From Flavobacterium xanthum (lineage in GTDB: Bacteria > Bacteroidota > Bacteroidia > Flavobacteriales > Flavobacteriaceae): a stretch of DNA of 64,000 nucleotides. The notes beneath the pieces were generated by a model. That model was not told the DNA's origin, did not search any database, and saw only the letters and a program-made list of their open reading frames with translations. Position 1 is the stretch's first letter. Every line of letters begins with the position of its first letter. A program made the translations under genes and the position numbers. The stretch lies in contig NZ_FRBU01000017.1 in assembly GCF_900142695.1 (NCBI RefSeq), positions 1-64,000 on the forward strand, read 5' to 3'. Shown here piece after piece: positions 34,615-44,188 of this stretch.

Positions 34615-35628
34615 TTAATGTAAATTGATAAAGGTGTAAAGGGCAAAAAGTGTTAAAATTATAATTATAAGAACTATATTAATAAAGAATAATACACTGC
34701 TTTTTAGAAACGAAATAAATCTTGTTTCACCATAAAAGCAGTGATGTGCAGGGTAAAAATAGTAAACCATCCATCCAATTCCGATAAAATTAATAATTAT
34801 TTGTAGAAATGAAGCAAAATTGGATTTCTGAAAAAAGGATAGTCCTTCGTTAATCAGGAACAATAGTAATAGGATTAATAATAAGAAAGAGAAATAATGT
34901 AAGGTAAAAATGCCGTGATCAAAATAAAACCATTGTTTTTTATTTTGGAATAACAAAAGAAAAAGAGCAAAAAGCGGCATGTAAATGAAAAGAACTTTGG
35001 GTAAGTTGTGCGTGAAAGAACTAATGAATTTTTTAATAATTTCTGCTTGAGTGTTTTCTTCTTTGACAGTTTGAATTTTTTTAATAATCCAATAGTTGAA
35101 ATCAGAAAGTTTTTCTTCTTCAGTGGCATTTTGTTGGATTGAGTCTAATTGTGCTACGGATTCATATCCCACATTAAATAATTGATCTTCATCGTTTGAT
35201 GCAGTTTGGGTGTTTTTAATTGAATCATTTTTGGAAATAATATTTTGAAAAGATTTATTTCTAGTGGTAATACTAGGCTCTTTTTGTATATTTTTCTCTG
35301 CTGTATTACTATTGTTTGGAAAAAGGGCTATTATTAAAAAGGTAATAAAGCTGATAAAAATGTAAAGTCGAACGGGAGCTAAATAAGAAAGTCGTTTTCC
35401 AGAAAGGTATTCTTTAGTCAACGCAGCAGGTTTGAATAAAAGATTTTTTATAGTGCGCCAAAAAGCATTATCATAATGTGTTAAATCCTCAAAAAAATGG
35501 ATAAAGAGGTGGTGAAACGTCTTTCTGGTATCGGTATTTTCTTGTCCACAATTAGGACAGAATTTATTTTCTACCACGTATCTGCAATTAAGGCAGGTTT
35601 TGTCGTTTCGGATCTTACTTTTTGACAT
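34615..35628 (-). CDS. DUF3667-like membrane protein with N-terminal zinc ribbon
   Basis: This 337-residue protein has a small zinc ribbon (Cys12, Cys15, Cys24, Cys27), then the conserved HHLFIHFFEDLTHYDNAFWRTIKNLLFKPA stretch split by a polar turn, a LSGKRLSYLAPVRLYIF motif before the first membrane helix, and four to five membrane segments in the C-terminal half. This matches DUF3667, common in Bacteroidetes and of unknown function. A long polar region (about 105-190) lies between the first and later membrane segments. Close spacing to the M28 peptidase may be incidental. Confidence 0.82.
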   Translation of the reverse strand: MSKSKIRNDKTCLNCRYVVENKFCPNCGQENTDTRKTFHHLFIHFFEDLTHYDNAFWRTIKNLLFKPAALTKEYLSGKRLSYLAPVRLYIFISFITFLIIALFPNNSNTAEKNIQKEPSITTRNKSFQNIISKNDSIKNTQTASNDEDQLFNVGYESVAQLDSIQQNATEEEKLSDFNYWIIKKIQTVKEENTQAEIIKKFISSFTHNLPKVLFIYMPLFALFLLLFQNKKQWFYFDHGIFTLHYFSFLLLILLLLFLINEGLSFFQKSNFASFLQIIINFIGIGWMVYYFYPAHHCFYGETRFISFLKSSVLFFINIVLIIIILTLFALYTFINLH

Positions 35629-35731
35629 AAAAAAAAACAGTATAAATTCTATATTTTCGAAAAATTCAAGACTATAAAACTAACAAAAATCTACAACTTA
35701 TCCTGTTTTTGAAAAAAATATATTTACTAAA

Positions 35732-36502
35732 TTATTTTAAAACTTCTTTTAAAAAAGAATTCATCCGTTCCCACGATCTCTTAGCTGCTTTTTCGTTGTA
35801 AGCAGCACCTTTAGAATTGTCGTTTCCTGCTTCAGGATCTGTAAAGGCATGAACTGAATTAGCATAATAAATCATTTCCCAATCTGCTTTGGTATCTCGC
35901 ATTTCTTGTTGAAAAGCGGCTACCTCTGTTGCTGGCACGTAGGTGTCATCTGCACCATGTAAAACTAAAATTTGTGCAGTTATTGGTTTGTTAATTCGGG
36001 AAGCATCACGTCCTAAACCACCGTGAAAAGAAACGGCTCCTTGAATTTTCATTCCTGCTCTAGCTGCCTCAAGTACTCCTGTTCCCCCAAAACAATAGCC
36101 TATTACAACGATATTATCTGGATTAGCACCTGCTTTTACTAATTGATTTAATGCGAGTTGGATGCGTCTGTGATAATCAGCAACATTGTTTTTGTAAAAA
36201 CCAGCTTGTTTTCCTGCTTCCTGTGTAATTGTCGGATAATTTCCTTCACCATAAATATCAGCGACGAAGGCATAATATCCCATTTTAGAAAGCTTTGCTG
36301 CGGATTCTTTTGCATGCGTATCGATCCCTTTCCAGGCGGGAAGAATTAGAATACCAGGGTTCGTTTTGTTTCCTTTCTTTGGAGCAACTGACAATCCATT
36401 TAATTTTTGATTTCCATCCGTATATTTTACTGCTTTAAGTTGGGCAAATGCACCATTGGAGAACAATAATAATCCTAAAAGAATAAAAAGAGTATTTTTC
36501 AT
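35732..36502 (-). CDS. Exported dienelactone hydrolase-family protein
   Basis: This 256-residue alpha/beta hydrolase has a signal peptide (MKNTLFILLGLLLFSNGAFAQ) and the dienelactone hydrolase triad: Cys in VIGYCFGGTG, Asp in LHGADDTYVP, and His in ANSVHAFTDP. The family opens lactone rings, but exported members act on other esters and the substrate here is unknown. The open frame extends 80 codons further upstream to 36742, but that part is Lys/Asn-rich, lacks a signal sequence, and overlaps the end of the penicillin acylase gene, so I reject it. Confidence 0.88.
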   Translation of the reverse strand: MKNTLFILLGLLLFSNGAFAQLKAVKYTDGNQKLNGLSVAPKKGNKTNPGILILPAWKGIDTHAKESAAKLSKMGYYAFVADIYGEGNYPTITQEAGKQAGFYKNNVADYHRRIQLALNQLVKAGANPDNIVVIGYCFGGTGVLEAARAGMKIQGAVSFHGGLGRDASRINKPITAQILVLHGADDTYVPATEVAAFQQEMRDTKADWEMIYYANSVHAFTDPEAGNDNSKGAAYNEKAAKRSWERMNSFLKEVLK

Positions 36503-36614
36503 AATTGTTATTTTTAATGATACAAATTTCTTAATTAAGCAGTTATGAAAGTAAGACTTTAATTTTTTTATCTTATAACTGTATTTTGAATTCTTATAGT
36601 GAAGAACAGAATGT

Positions 36615-38813
36615 TTATTCGCCAGGATGATAGCTTCGCTCGGCATTTTTTTGTGCCTCGTCTTTATAAAACAATACTTCTTTGAATTGTCCTTTTCGAT
36701 ACCGATCTGCTTGGTCGTAAAAATGTTTTGATTTTGGATCACCGCTATTTCCGCCTGCTAGTAATGATTTGGCTTTTACTTTTGGTCCAAATTCTACCGC
36801 GCATACAAAACTATTCCCGTTAAATCCATAGCGTTTTTTGGTGTCTTGGTAGGAACTTTTATAAGCAGGTAAGCTCCCCCAAATTGCTGGGCCATAAGCA
36901 ATGGGTAGGCTTTCTAAACCGTCATTATAAATCAGATTTATTTCTCCCGAACTTCTCTGGAAACGATTCATTTCTCCCCAAGGGATCTGCCAGCTTCCAA
37001 ATTTTATTTTCAGTTCGTCGACAACCATTTTTAGTTGAGGAATCAATTGTTCAGGAAGTGCATTTTTTGCAAAATTACGGGTATTTTCTACTTGGTCCAT
37101 TTCACCTTCGTCAATGTATACTTTTTGAATAATCTTATCCAATTTATAACCCCATTCGATGGCTAATGTGGTTGCAACAGAATTTTCTTTGGCATAATAA
37201 TCCCAATTTTTTAACTGGCTGATCGGTTCAATTAATTCATTATATAGTGCATCTTCTGTACTAATATTTTTTTCAAAACTGGAGATTAACGAGGGGATTA
37301 GAACTTCGAATGCCGTTAGTTTAGTATCGTATCCGTCAGCAATTACTTTATCTAATGTATATTTAGTTCCTTTGCTTAATAATCGCACCGCATTTAATCC
37401 TCTAAAGCTTTCTCCGTCAGGCGCCATATAAGGAAGATAATTTTCTTTTTTTGGACTATGGTCTCCAGCTGCAGTGTAAGGGGTAGAGTTACAGTTTTGC
37501 AGCCAGCCGTTTATAGGATTATAAGAATGAACGGTTTCTGAAACGTCATGTAGTCCCTTCCATTGTGTTGCTTTTGTTGTGCCGTCCATCACTTTTGACC
37601 AGTTTAAATTTTTATCGCGAATGGGAATAAAATTGCCATGCCAGTAGGCAATGTTTCCCTCTTTGTCAGCATAAACGGTGTTGTTAGATGTATTGGCTTT
37701 TAAATCCATTGCCTTTTTGTAGTCTTCAAAACTTTTCGCTTTGGTACGCACCCAACTTTGTTCTAGACTTTTCATGGAGCGGTTATTTGATTTTAAGCTA
37801 ATCCATTTTCCATCTCTTTTGGCCATAATTGGACCGTTATTGGTGGCATAAGTTTTGAATGTTTTTGGAATTAGTTTTCCGTTTTCTAGATATTTGATAG
37901 TGATCCATTTTTCGATTACGGGTAACAATTTCTTATCGTATTCGTAAAACAGTTTGTTTTTTTTAGTTGTGATTTTTTCTGCGTACATATCGGCTACATC
38001 TACATTTGATGAGGTGTGCATCCAGCCACAATTTTCATTAAATCCTTGGTAAATAAAGAATTGTCCCCACGTTACAGCTCCATAAGCATTTAATCCTTCT
38101 TCGCTGCTCATCTGGATTTCTGGTCTGAAATAAAAAGTAGTATGCGGATTAATGTATAAAATAGCATTTCCAGAAGCTGTTTTTGAAGGTGCAATTGCAA
38201 ATCCGTTTGAACCCGTTTGCACGTCTTTTTCACGTTCGATATAAGCGACTTTATCTGTATTTCCAGAATAAAATGCTTTTAATTCTCCAGTGGAAAGGCC
38301 AGCGGTGCTAATAGCCCCAATGCTCCCATCAGTCCAAAGCAAGGGAAACCAAGGTTCAAAATGAGTTAATAAAGCGGGCTTTACTTCGGGATGATTGTAG
38401 AGGTAAAAGTTAATGCCATCAGCATAACTGTTTAATAGTTTTTTCAACCAAGGAGCGGCTTTTATATAATCGGTTTTGGCTGCTTCGGTATCGATTAAAA
38501 GTTTAATTTCTAAATCATTGTACAAAACAGCTTGTCCTTTAATTTCGGAAAGGCGTCCTAGTTTTTCGATGTAATTCATTTCGACCCGCTTGAAATCATC
38601 TTCACATTGTGCATATAACATACCAAAGACAGCATCAGCATCAGTTTTACCATATACATGAGCAATTCCCCAATTATCTCTAATAATGGTGACTTGTTGA
38701 GAGAGTTTTTTTAGCCGTGCTACTTCTTTAGTTGTTACGTTTTGTGAAAATATTGGAAAACTAAAACAAAAAACTAAAATAAGCAGCGGTAAATGATTCT
38801 TGAAATATTTCAT
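36615..38813 (-). CDS. Penicillin acylase-family Ntn hydrolase
   Basis: This 732-residue exported protein (signal peptide ending FPIFSQ) belongs to the penicillin/acyl-homoserine-lactone acylase family. The N-terminal part has RDNWGIAHVYG, and the autocleavage site before the catalytic Ser is seen in GSNGFAIAPSKTASG near residue 198, where the mature beta-subunit would start. NTVYADKEGNIAYW and NNGPIMAKRDG lie further on. Substrates of such enzymes include acylated amines and quorum-sensing lactones; the specificity is not readable. It is 1 bp from the cyanophycinase-family gene, so the two are probably expressed together. Confidence 0.9.
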   Translation of the reverse strand: MKYFKNHLPLLILVFCFSFPIFSQNVTTKEVARLKKLSQQVTIIRDNWGIAHVYGKTDADAVFGMLYAQCEDDFKRVEMNYIEKLGRLSEIKGQAVLYNDLEIKLLIDTEAAKTDYIKAAPWLKKLLNSYADGINFYLYNHPEVKPALLTHFEPWFPLLWTDGSIGAISTAGLSTGELKAFYSGNTDKVAYIEREKDVQTGSNGFAIAPSKTASGNAILYINPHTTFYFRPEIQMSSEEGLNAYGAVTWGQFFIYQGFNENCGWMHTSSNVDVADMYAEKITTKKNKLFYEYDKKLLPVIEKWITIKYLENGKLIPKTFKTYATNNGPIMAKRDGKWISLKSNNRSMKSLEQSWVRTKAKSFEDYKKAMDLKANTSNNTVYADKEGNIAYWHGNFIPIRDKNLNWSKVMDGTTKATQWKGLHDVSETVHSYNPINGWLQNCNSTPYTAAGDHSPKKENYLPYMAPDGESFRGLNAVRLLSKGTKYTLDKVIADGYDTKLTAFEVLIPSLISSFEKNISTEDALYNELIEPISQLKNWDYYAKENSVATTLAIEWGYKLDKIIQKVYIDEGEMDQVENTRNFAKNALPEQLIPQLKMVVDELKIKFGSWQIPWGEMNRFQRSSGEINLIYNDGLESLPIAYGPAIWGSLPAYKSSYQDTKKRYGFNGNSFVCAVEFGPKVKAKSLLAGGNSGDPKSKHFYDQADRYRKGQFKEVLFYKDEAQKNAERSYHPGE

Positions 38814-38814
38814 T

Positions 38815-39678
38815 TTATTGGATTTTAAATTTTTGACCTTGAATATAAACAGCCATTTCTAGGCGTTTGATGCTGACCAAATTGGCCTTTTTGGACTTGG
38901 TTATTCCTTTCGGTTTTTTGAACACAATTACTTCGCTATCGCCAGCAATTTCGATTTCTTTATTACGAACAATCAGAGCAGTGCTTTCATCAATACCAAT
39001 TCCTATGTGTTCTGGAAATTCAACTAAAGCAGAAAGTAAGCGATTGTAACGGCTCCTTTTTAGAAAATGCTGGTCGATAATTACGTTTTTGATTAGACCT
39101 AAACCTAAGGAAGTTTCTAGATTTCCGTGCCTGATGTTATCAAAAGTAGCGGAGTATTTAGGTTCTAATTTTTGGTTGCCTGTAATCATGTGCTCGCACA
39201 TAACCGCAGCTCCAGCGCTGGTTCCCGCTATTGTACTTCCATTTTCATAAGCTCGGTGAATGGCGGTATATGTTGGCGTATTTTTGACCACATCCATAAA
39301 ACGAGTTTGATCTCCTCCACTAATGAAAATTAGTTTTGCGTTTTGTAAAGAATCGTTCAGCACTTTATTATTGGTTGATGTGGTATCAAAATTCAGCATG
39401 ATAATTGGATTTGATGTCAGTTTTTGGAATTGTTCCTTAAAATAAATGTAGGCACTATCCGGTTCTTCACTTGACATGGGCAAAACAACCACATAATCTT
39501 TTTTCTTCAACTCAGAAATGCTGATTAATTGTGTCATAAGCGCATCTGATCGGTGTCCGCCTCCAATGATGAATAGTTTTCCTTTTGTATTTTGTGCCTG
39601 AATGGTGAAGCTGCACAAAAAAGCAAATAAGCTAATTCGAACTTTAAGCGATAGAAAAGAATGTAAATGTTTTTTCAT
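38815..39678 (-). CDS. Exported cyanophycinase-family S51 serine peptidase
   Basis: This 287-residue protein has a signal peptide (cleavage near residue 29, TIQAQ). The S51 fold shows ISGGDQTRF and the nucleophile Ser154 in AGTSAGAAVM, with the His-containing QHFLKRSRYNRL near 203. Cyanophycinases cut the polymer multi-L-arginyl-poly-L-aspartate into beta-Asp-Arg dipeptides; other S51 members are Asp-dipeptidases. Export, and the presence of arginase, ornithine aminotransferase and SusCD close by, make a cyanophycin or Arg/Asp-peptide substrate attractive. It is the first gene of a leftward pair with the acylase. Confidence 0.87.
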   Translation of the reverse strand: MKKHLHSFLSLKVRISLFAFLCSFTIQAQNTKGKLFIIGGGHRSDALMTQLISISELKKKDYVVVLPMSSEEPDSAYIYFKEQFQKLTSNPIIMLNFDTTSTNNKVLNDSLQNAKLIFISGGDQTRFMDVVKNTPTYTAIHRAYENGSTIAGTSAGAAVMCEHMITGNQKLEPKYSATFDNIRHGNLETSLGLGLIKNVIIDQHFLKRSRYNRLLSALVEFPEHIGIGIDESTALIVRNKEIEIAGDSEVIVFKKPKGITKSKKANLVSIKRLEMAVYIQGQKFKIQ

Positions 39679-39720
39679 CAGTATTTTATTTGTTTAATCG
39701 AAAGTCAAATAGATTCTTTG

Positions 39721-40173
39721 CTATAACGATACATTTCTTTTAAAAGCGCAACCCAATTCAATTATGGAATCGGTTTTGGCAATGCCAGGAATAGTGTCTA
39801 TTTTTTCATAAAGGACACTGCGCATGTGTTCGTGGTCTTTGGCAATGATTTTTACATAAAGAGTAAATGAGCCCGTGATATAATAACATTCTGTTATTTC
39901 TGGAATTTTTTTCAATTCCTCAATAATTCGATTTGAATCTTGATCCTTATTTAAGGTGATTCCGGTGAAAGAACCCCAATCATAGCCCACTTTTTTTTCA
40001 TTGATTATTGGTTTTATACCAGTAATAATTCCTTGTTCAGTTAATCTATTGATCCGTTGGTGCACCATGGTATTTGATATTTTTAAATGAGTCGCAATGG
40101 CTGAATAGGCCATTCTTCCATCTTTTTCTAGTTCTTTGATGATTTTGATATCGAATTCGTCTAATATATCCAT
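39721..40173 (-). CDS. Lrp/AsnC-family regulator
   Basis: This 150-residue protein has an N-terminal helix-turn-helix (MAYSAIATHLKISNTMVHQRINRL) and a C-terminal RAM ligand-binding domain (ECYYITGSFTLYVKI). It diverges from the ornithine aminotransferase-arginase genes with a 233-bp shared region, the usual place for an amino-acid-responsive regulator of catabolism. Arginine or ornithine would be a sensible effector; this is inference. The cyanophycinase-family gene starts 42 bp after its stop and may be read through from it. Confidence 0.9.
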   Translation of the reverse strand: MDILDEFDIKIIKELEKDGRMAYSAIATHLKISNTMVHQRINRLTEQGIITGIKPIINEKKVGYDWGSFTGITLNKDQDSNRIIEELKKIPEITECYYITGSFTLYVKIIAKDHEHMRSVLYEKIDTIPGIAKTDSIIELGCAFKRNVSL

Positions 40174-40370
40174 GTTATTGTTACTATTAATGATGAAGGT
40201 TTTGTAGAAGTATAAATGTACTTAATTTTATTTATTTCGAAAATAGTTGTAAATCGAAATGCTTGTTTAAAATAATGACTTATTTTAATGTAAATTAAAG
40301 AAATATTTTCAAATAATATCTTTTTAAAAGTCAAAACATTTATTTTTATTGCTAAATTAAAAAAAAGTAG

Positions 40371-40378
40371 TAGTTTTG
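40371..40378 (+). promoter_or_regulatory. Promoter of the rocD-arginase operon
   Basis: TAGTTTTG fits TAnnTTTG, with TTG at 40349-40351 and a 19-bp spacer. The predicted transcript starts about 20 bp before the rocD ATG. The Lrp-family gene diverges from the same region. Confidence 0.7.
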
Positions 40379-40406
40379 TGCATTACTATTTTAAAATAAA
40401 AACATC

Positions 40407-41690
40407 ATGACACATACAGAACAAAACCTTTCTTCAAAATCGGAAGCGTTGATAGCAAAAGAGAATCAATATGGAGCTCATAATTACCATCCTTTACCAG
40501 TAGTTTTAGAGCGAGGTGAAGGGGTTCATGTCTGGGATGTGGACGGGAAAAAATATTATGATTTTTTATCGGCATACTCTGCTGTGAATCAAGGACATTG
40601 TCATCCAAAAATTGTAGGTGCTATGGTAAAACAAGCACAAACACTAACGTTGACTTCTCGTGCTTTTCATAACGATCAATTAGGACCGTTTGAAGAATAT
40701 GTAACTAAGTACTTTAATTTTGATAAGGTATTGCCAATGAACACGGGTGCAGAAGCAGTGGAAACGGCATTGAAATTATGCAGAAAATGGGCGTATGAGG
40801 TAAAAGGAATTTCTGAAAATCAAGCGCAAATCATTGTATGTGAAAATAATTTTCACGGAAGAACAACAACCATTATTTCCTTTTCAAATGATGAAAGTGC
40901 CCGTAAAAACTTTGGCCCTTTTACTGCTGGATTTATCAAAATACCTTATGATGATGTTGAGGCTTTGGAGAACGTACTGCAATCTTCCAAAAATATTGCT
41001 GGGTTTTTAGTAGAACCAATTCAAGGCGAAGCGGGTGTTTATGTTCCTACCGAAGGATACTTAGCTAAAGCAAAAGCGCTTTGTGAACAACATAATGTAT
41101 TATTTATTGCAGATGAAGTACAAACCGGAATTGCTCGTACTGGAAGGTTATTAGCAACTTGTGGGAATTGTGATTGTAAAAATGGTTGTGAAGCAAGACC
41201 AGAAGTAAAACCAGATATTCTTATTTTAGGAAAAGCGATTTCAGGTGGTGTTTATCCGGTTTCAGCAGTTTTAGCTAATGATCACATCATGAATGTTATT
41301 AAACCAGGGCAACACGGTTCCACTTTTGGAGGGAATCCTGTTGCTGCCGCTGTCGCTATTGCTGCACTTGAAGTGGTAAAAGAAGAAAATTTGGCGCAAA
41401 ATGCCGCTCACTTAGGAGAAGTTTTAAGAACTGGGCTTAACGAGATTGTTTCAAGAAATCCTATAATCACCTTGGTTCGTGGCAAAGGATTACTAAATGC
41501 TATTGTGATTAATAGTGGTGAGGAATCTGATTTAGCCTGGGATATTTGCATGAAATTTAGAGATTATGGTCTATTGGCTAAGCCAACTCACGGAAATAAA
41601 ATTCGATTTGCCCCACCTTTAGTGATTACTGAATCGCAGATACAGGAATGTTTGGCTATTATCGAAAGAGCCTTAAACGATTTTAGATAA
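40407..41690 (+). CDS. rocD: Ornithine--oxo-acid transaminase
   Basis: This 427-residue PLP enzyme transfers the delta-amino group of ornithine to 2-oxoglutarate, giving glutamate semialdehyde. Seen are [44 protein letters not shown] (Asp for the PLP ring) and [17 protein letters not shown] with the Schiff-base Lys. A Cys-rich insert ([10 protein letters not shown]) before the Lys segment may bind a metal and seems normal for flavobacterial RocD. It is followed 10 bp later by arginase, forming an arginine-to-glutamate route. Confidence 0.95.
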   Translation: MTHTEQNLSSKSEALIAKENQYGAHNYHPLPVVLERGEGVHVWDVDGKKYYDFLSAYSAVNQGHCHPKIVGAMVKQAQTLTLTSRAFHNDQLGPFEEYVTKYFNFDKVLPMNTGAEAVETALKLCRKWAYEVKGISENQAQIIVCENNFHGRTTTIISFSNDESARKNFGPFTAGFIKIPYDDVEALENVLQSSKNIAGFLVEPIQGEAGVYVPTEGYLAKAKALCEQHNVLFIADEVQTGIARTGRLLATCGNCDCKNGCEARPEVKPDILILGKAISGGVYPVSAVLANDHIMNVIKPGQHGSTFGGNPVAAAVAIAALEVVKEENLAQNAAHLGEVLRTGLNEIVSRNPIITLVRGKGLLNAIVINSGEESDLAWDICMKFRDYGLLAKPTHGNKIRFAPPLVITESQIQECLAIIERALNDFR

Positions 41691-41700
41691 TTTATAGATT

Positions 41701-42663
41701 ATGGGAAAAACGATAAAATTAATAAAAAATAGATCGGATATAGGTGCTGGTACACGAGGATCCGATTTAGGGATTGATGCTATCGAAATTGCAGCAATCA
41801 ATCAGGATAGTGATTATTTTAATCAATTTGAGTTTGAAGATGTAAGGACACACAACGAATCCATATACGACAAAAATAGAAGCTCCTCTGCTAAACGAAT
41901 TGAGCATGTTGTAGAGCAATGCACCAGAGTTTGTAATGCAGTAAAGAAAAACCTAGAAGGAAATTATTTTCCAATAGTTTTATCAGGAGATCATTCCTCG
42001 GCATTAGGAACTTTAAGTGGAATTAAAGCAGCGTATCCAGAGCAAAATATCGGTGTGTTTTGGATTGATGCTCATGCTGATTTACATTCGCCTTACACTT
42101 CACCATCAGGAAATATTCATGGAATGCCTTTGTCTGCGGCTCTTGCTGATGATAATTTGAGTTGTCAGAATAATGATGTTGCTCCAGAAACGCAGCAGCA
42201 TTGGGAAGATATGAAAAATATAGGGTACAAGGGACCTAAAGTTTTGGCTGAAAATCTAATCTATTTTGGTGTTCGCGATACCGAGGAAGAAGAGAATAAG
42301 CAAATTGAAAAACTGCACATCAAAAATTATAAGGTCGACGAAGTACGCTTTAGAGGATTACAAAAATGTGTTTCGGAGGCGTTGACCAAAGTCGCTCATT
42401 GTGAAGTTTTATATATTTCTTTTGATGTGGATTCTATGGATTGCGATATGATTTCCTACGGAACAGGAACACCAGTTCCTAAAGGATTTGATCAGTACGA
42501 AATCATTGCCATAATTAATCAAATTATTCAAACCAAAAAGGTAGTTTGTATCGAATTTGTAGAAATAAATCCGCTATTGGATACTAAAGGAAATAAAATG
42601 GCTGAAACTGCTTTTGAAGTATTAGAGGCTATTACATCCGAACTTAGTGTGCCAATCGAATAA
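41701..42663 (+). CDS. rocF: Arginase-family ureohydrolase
   Basis: This 320-residue protein carries the ureohydrolase manganese ligands: GDHSSALG, DAHADLHSP and SFDVDSMD. The spacing and the loop SPYTSPSGNIHGMPLS fit arginase rather than agmatinase or formiminoglutamase. Arginine is cleaved to ornithine and urea, and ornithine is the substrate of the adjacent transaminase. A terminator closes the two-gene operon. No urease genes are in the window, so the fate of urea is not visible. Confidence 0.92.
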   Translation: MGKTIKLIKNRSDIGAGTRGSDLGIDAIEIAAINQDSDYFNQFEFEDVRTHNESIYDKNRSSSAKRIEHVVEQCTRVCNAVKKNLEGNYFPIVLSGDHSSALGTLSGIKAAYPEQNIGVFWIDAHADLHSPYTSPSGNIHGMPLSAALADDNLSCQNNDVAPETQQHWEDMKNIGYKGPKVLAENLIYFGVRDTEEEENKQIEKLHIKNYKVDEVRFRGLQKCVSEALTKVAHCEVLYISFDVDSMDCDMISYGTGTPVPKGFDQYEIIAIINQIIQTKKVVCIEFVEINPLLDTKGNKMAETAFEVLEAITSELSVPIE

Positions 42664-42683
42664 TTTTAAGAGCTGTTAAATAT

Positions 42684-42719
42684 AAAAGCCCGAAATCTTA
42701 ATTGATTTTCGGGCTTTTA
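42684..42719. terminator. Terminator between arginase and susD genes
   Basis: AAAGCCCGAAA pairs with TTTCGGGCTTT with further pairing of ATC/GAT inside; A and T runs on both sides allow service to both convergent units. Confidence 0.9.
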
Positions 42720-42786
42720 ATTTTTTATGATTTCTGGAAAATAGGCCAGACGAATTGTATTTTACTCTGCGTGGTCCTAAACTCTA

Positions 42787-44178
42787 TTAACTTCCGTAAC
42801 CAGGATTTTGGGTGATTTTACTATTGGTATCCATTTCTCTTAAAGGAATTGGAAATACTAAAGTATTGTCATTGTAAGGAATTAATTTAGAACCATCGGC
42901 AAATACATCAATAGAACTTTTTGTTCTTTTTAGATCATGTATTGCAAAACCTTCCATTGCTAATTCCAACTCGCGTTCTCTTAATATAGAAGTTAAGTTC
43001 ACGGTCAAAAAGTTTGTAGCGTTTGCGCGAGTTCTAAGTAAATTGATATCCGCCAATGGCGTGTTACCAAGGAACGTACCTTCTCTGAAATTTGCTTCAG
43101 CTCTAATCAAGTACATCTCAGCAAGACGCATTAATTGTACATCACCAAACTGATTTGTATACTTAGAAGTCAATCGTCTTCCGTTGTCCGGATTGATGTA
43201 ATTGAAATTGCGTCTTTCGTCAGCAGGGTCAGTAAATTTATTCAGATAATTAGATCTAATTTCGATATCACCACCACGACCACCATTATTTTCAGAAGCA
43301 TATAAATTAGTTACTTCATTTTCTCCCGTTTGTTTTGTGATTTGGATTGCAAAAATATCCTCACTTTGATTCACATCATGATTGAAAGCATTAGCATATT
43401 TAGTGGATAGCGTGCGACCACTATTTTCAATAACATCATGAGCAGCATCTCTAGCAGCAGGATAATTTCCTTGTTGTAAATACACTCTGGCCAATAAAGC
43501 TTTGGCAGCATACTTGTCAGCATAAAAACTATTTTCTTCTGGAAGATCATTATAAGCAAGGTTTAAGCCTGTAATGATTAGTGCGTAAACTTCACTTACA
43601 GTGCTTCTTTCTTTTGCTAAATCAGTAGTAAAATCATAGATGGCGTTTGGTCTGATGACAACACCTAGTTGACTATTGGCTTGGCCTGCTTCATAAGGTT
43701 TTGCGTAAAAACGAACCAGATCAAAATAAGCTAACGATTTCAAAAAAGTTGCTTCAGCAACCATGGTTGCTCGTTTAGCAGGATCCTGTACTTTATCTAT
43801 GTTCTCTATAACGGTATTGGCAGCATTAATGATTTGGTAATTTCTAGTGTAAATTTGCTGAACAAAACCATTGTTAACTAACATTGTTTTGGAATACATT
43901 TGTCTGCATTCTGCAAAAGTTCCTCTCCATCTAAAGTCGGTTGTTGCAGTGATTCCAGTCTGCGCTAATAAATCTGCTGAAGTCAAAATTCGACCGCCAT
44001 AAACATCACCATCTGCAGCTGTAGCATAGGCACCTATTAAGATATTCATAATGCCGGATTCAGTACTTAATGTTACTGTTGCATCCTCATTTTGTCTTGG
44101 ATCAATTTCTAATTCACTATCACAACTTGCGAAAAAAGTAGCGAAAAGAATAATTAAGATTAATTTATTTGATTTCAT
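42787..44178 (-). CDS. RagB/SusD-family nutrient uptake lipoprotein
   Basis: This 463-residue outer-membrane lipoprotein has a signal ending FFASC (Cys19). Helical TPR-like repeats and the conserved RLAEMYLIRAEANFREG and RERELELAMEGFAIHDLKR regions near the C-terminus mark the SusD family. It caps the SusC channel and binds the ligand outside the cell. It follows susC by 10 bp. There is no glycoside hydrolase, sulfatase or lyase nearby, so the ligand is not a polysaccharide by context; peptides or another polymer are possible. Confidence 0.93.
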   Translation of the reverse strand: MKSNKLILIILFATFFASCDSELEIDPRQNEDATVTLSTESGIMNILIGAYATAADGDVYGGRILTSADLLAQTGITATTDFRWRGTFAECRQMYSKTMLVNNGFVQQIYTRNYQIINAANTVIENIDKVQDPAKRATMVAEATFLKSLAYFDLVRFYAKPYEAGQANSQLGVVIRPNAIYDFTTDLAKERSTVSEVYALIITGLNLAYNDLPEENSFYADKYAAKALLARVYLQQGNYPAARDAAHDVIENSGRTLSTKYANAFNHDVNQSEDIFAIQITKQTGENEVTNLYASENNGGRGGDIEIRSNYLNKFTDPADERRNFNYINPDNGRRLTSKYTNQFGDVQLMRLAEMYLIRAEANFREGTFLGNTPLADINLLRTRANATNFLTVNLTSILRERELELAMEGFAIHDLKRTKSSIDVFADGSKLIPYNDNTLVFPIPLREMDTNSKITQNPGYGS

Positions 44179-44188
44179 TTTTTTATTT

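Noticed and set aside
36503-36742. 80-codon N-terminal extension of the dienelactone hydrolase-like protein
   Set aside because: It hides the signal peptide, overlaps the acylase gene and is Lys/Asn-rich, as expected of non-coding AT-rich DNA.
40407-40608. Frames antisense to the start of rocD
   Set aside because: They are shadows of a clearly coding gene with full PLP-enzyme motifs.
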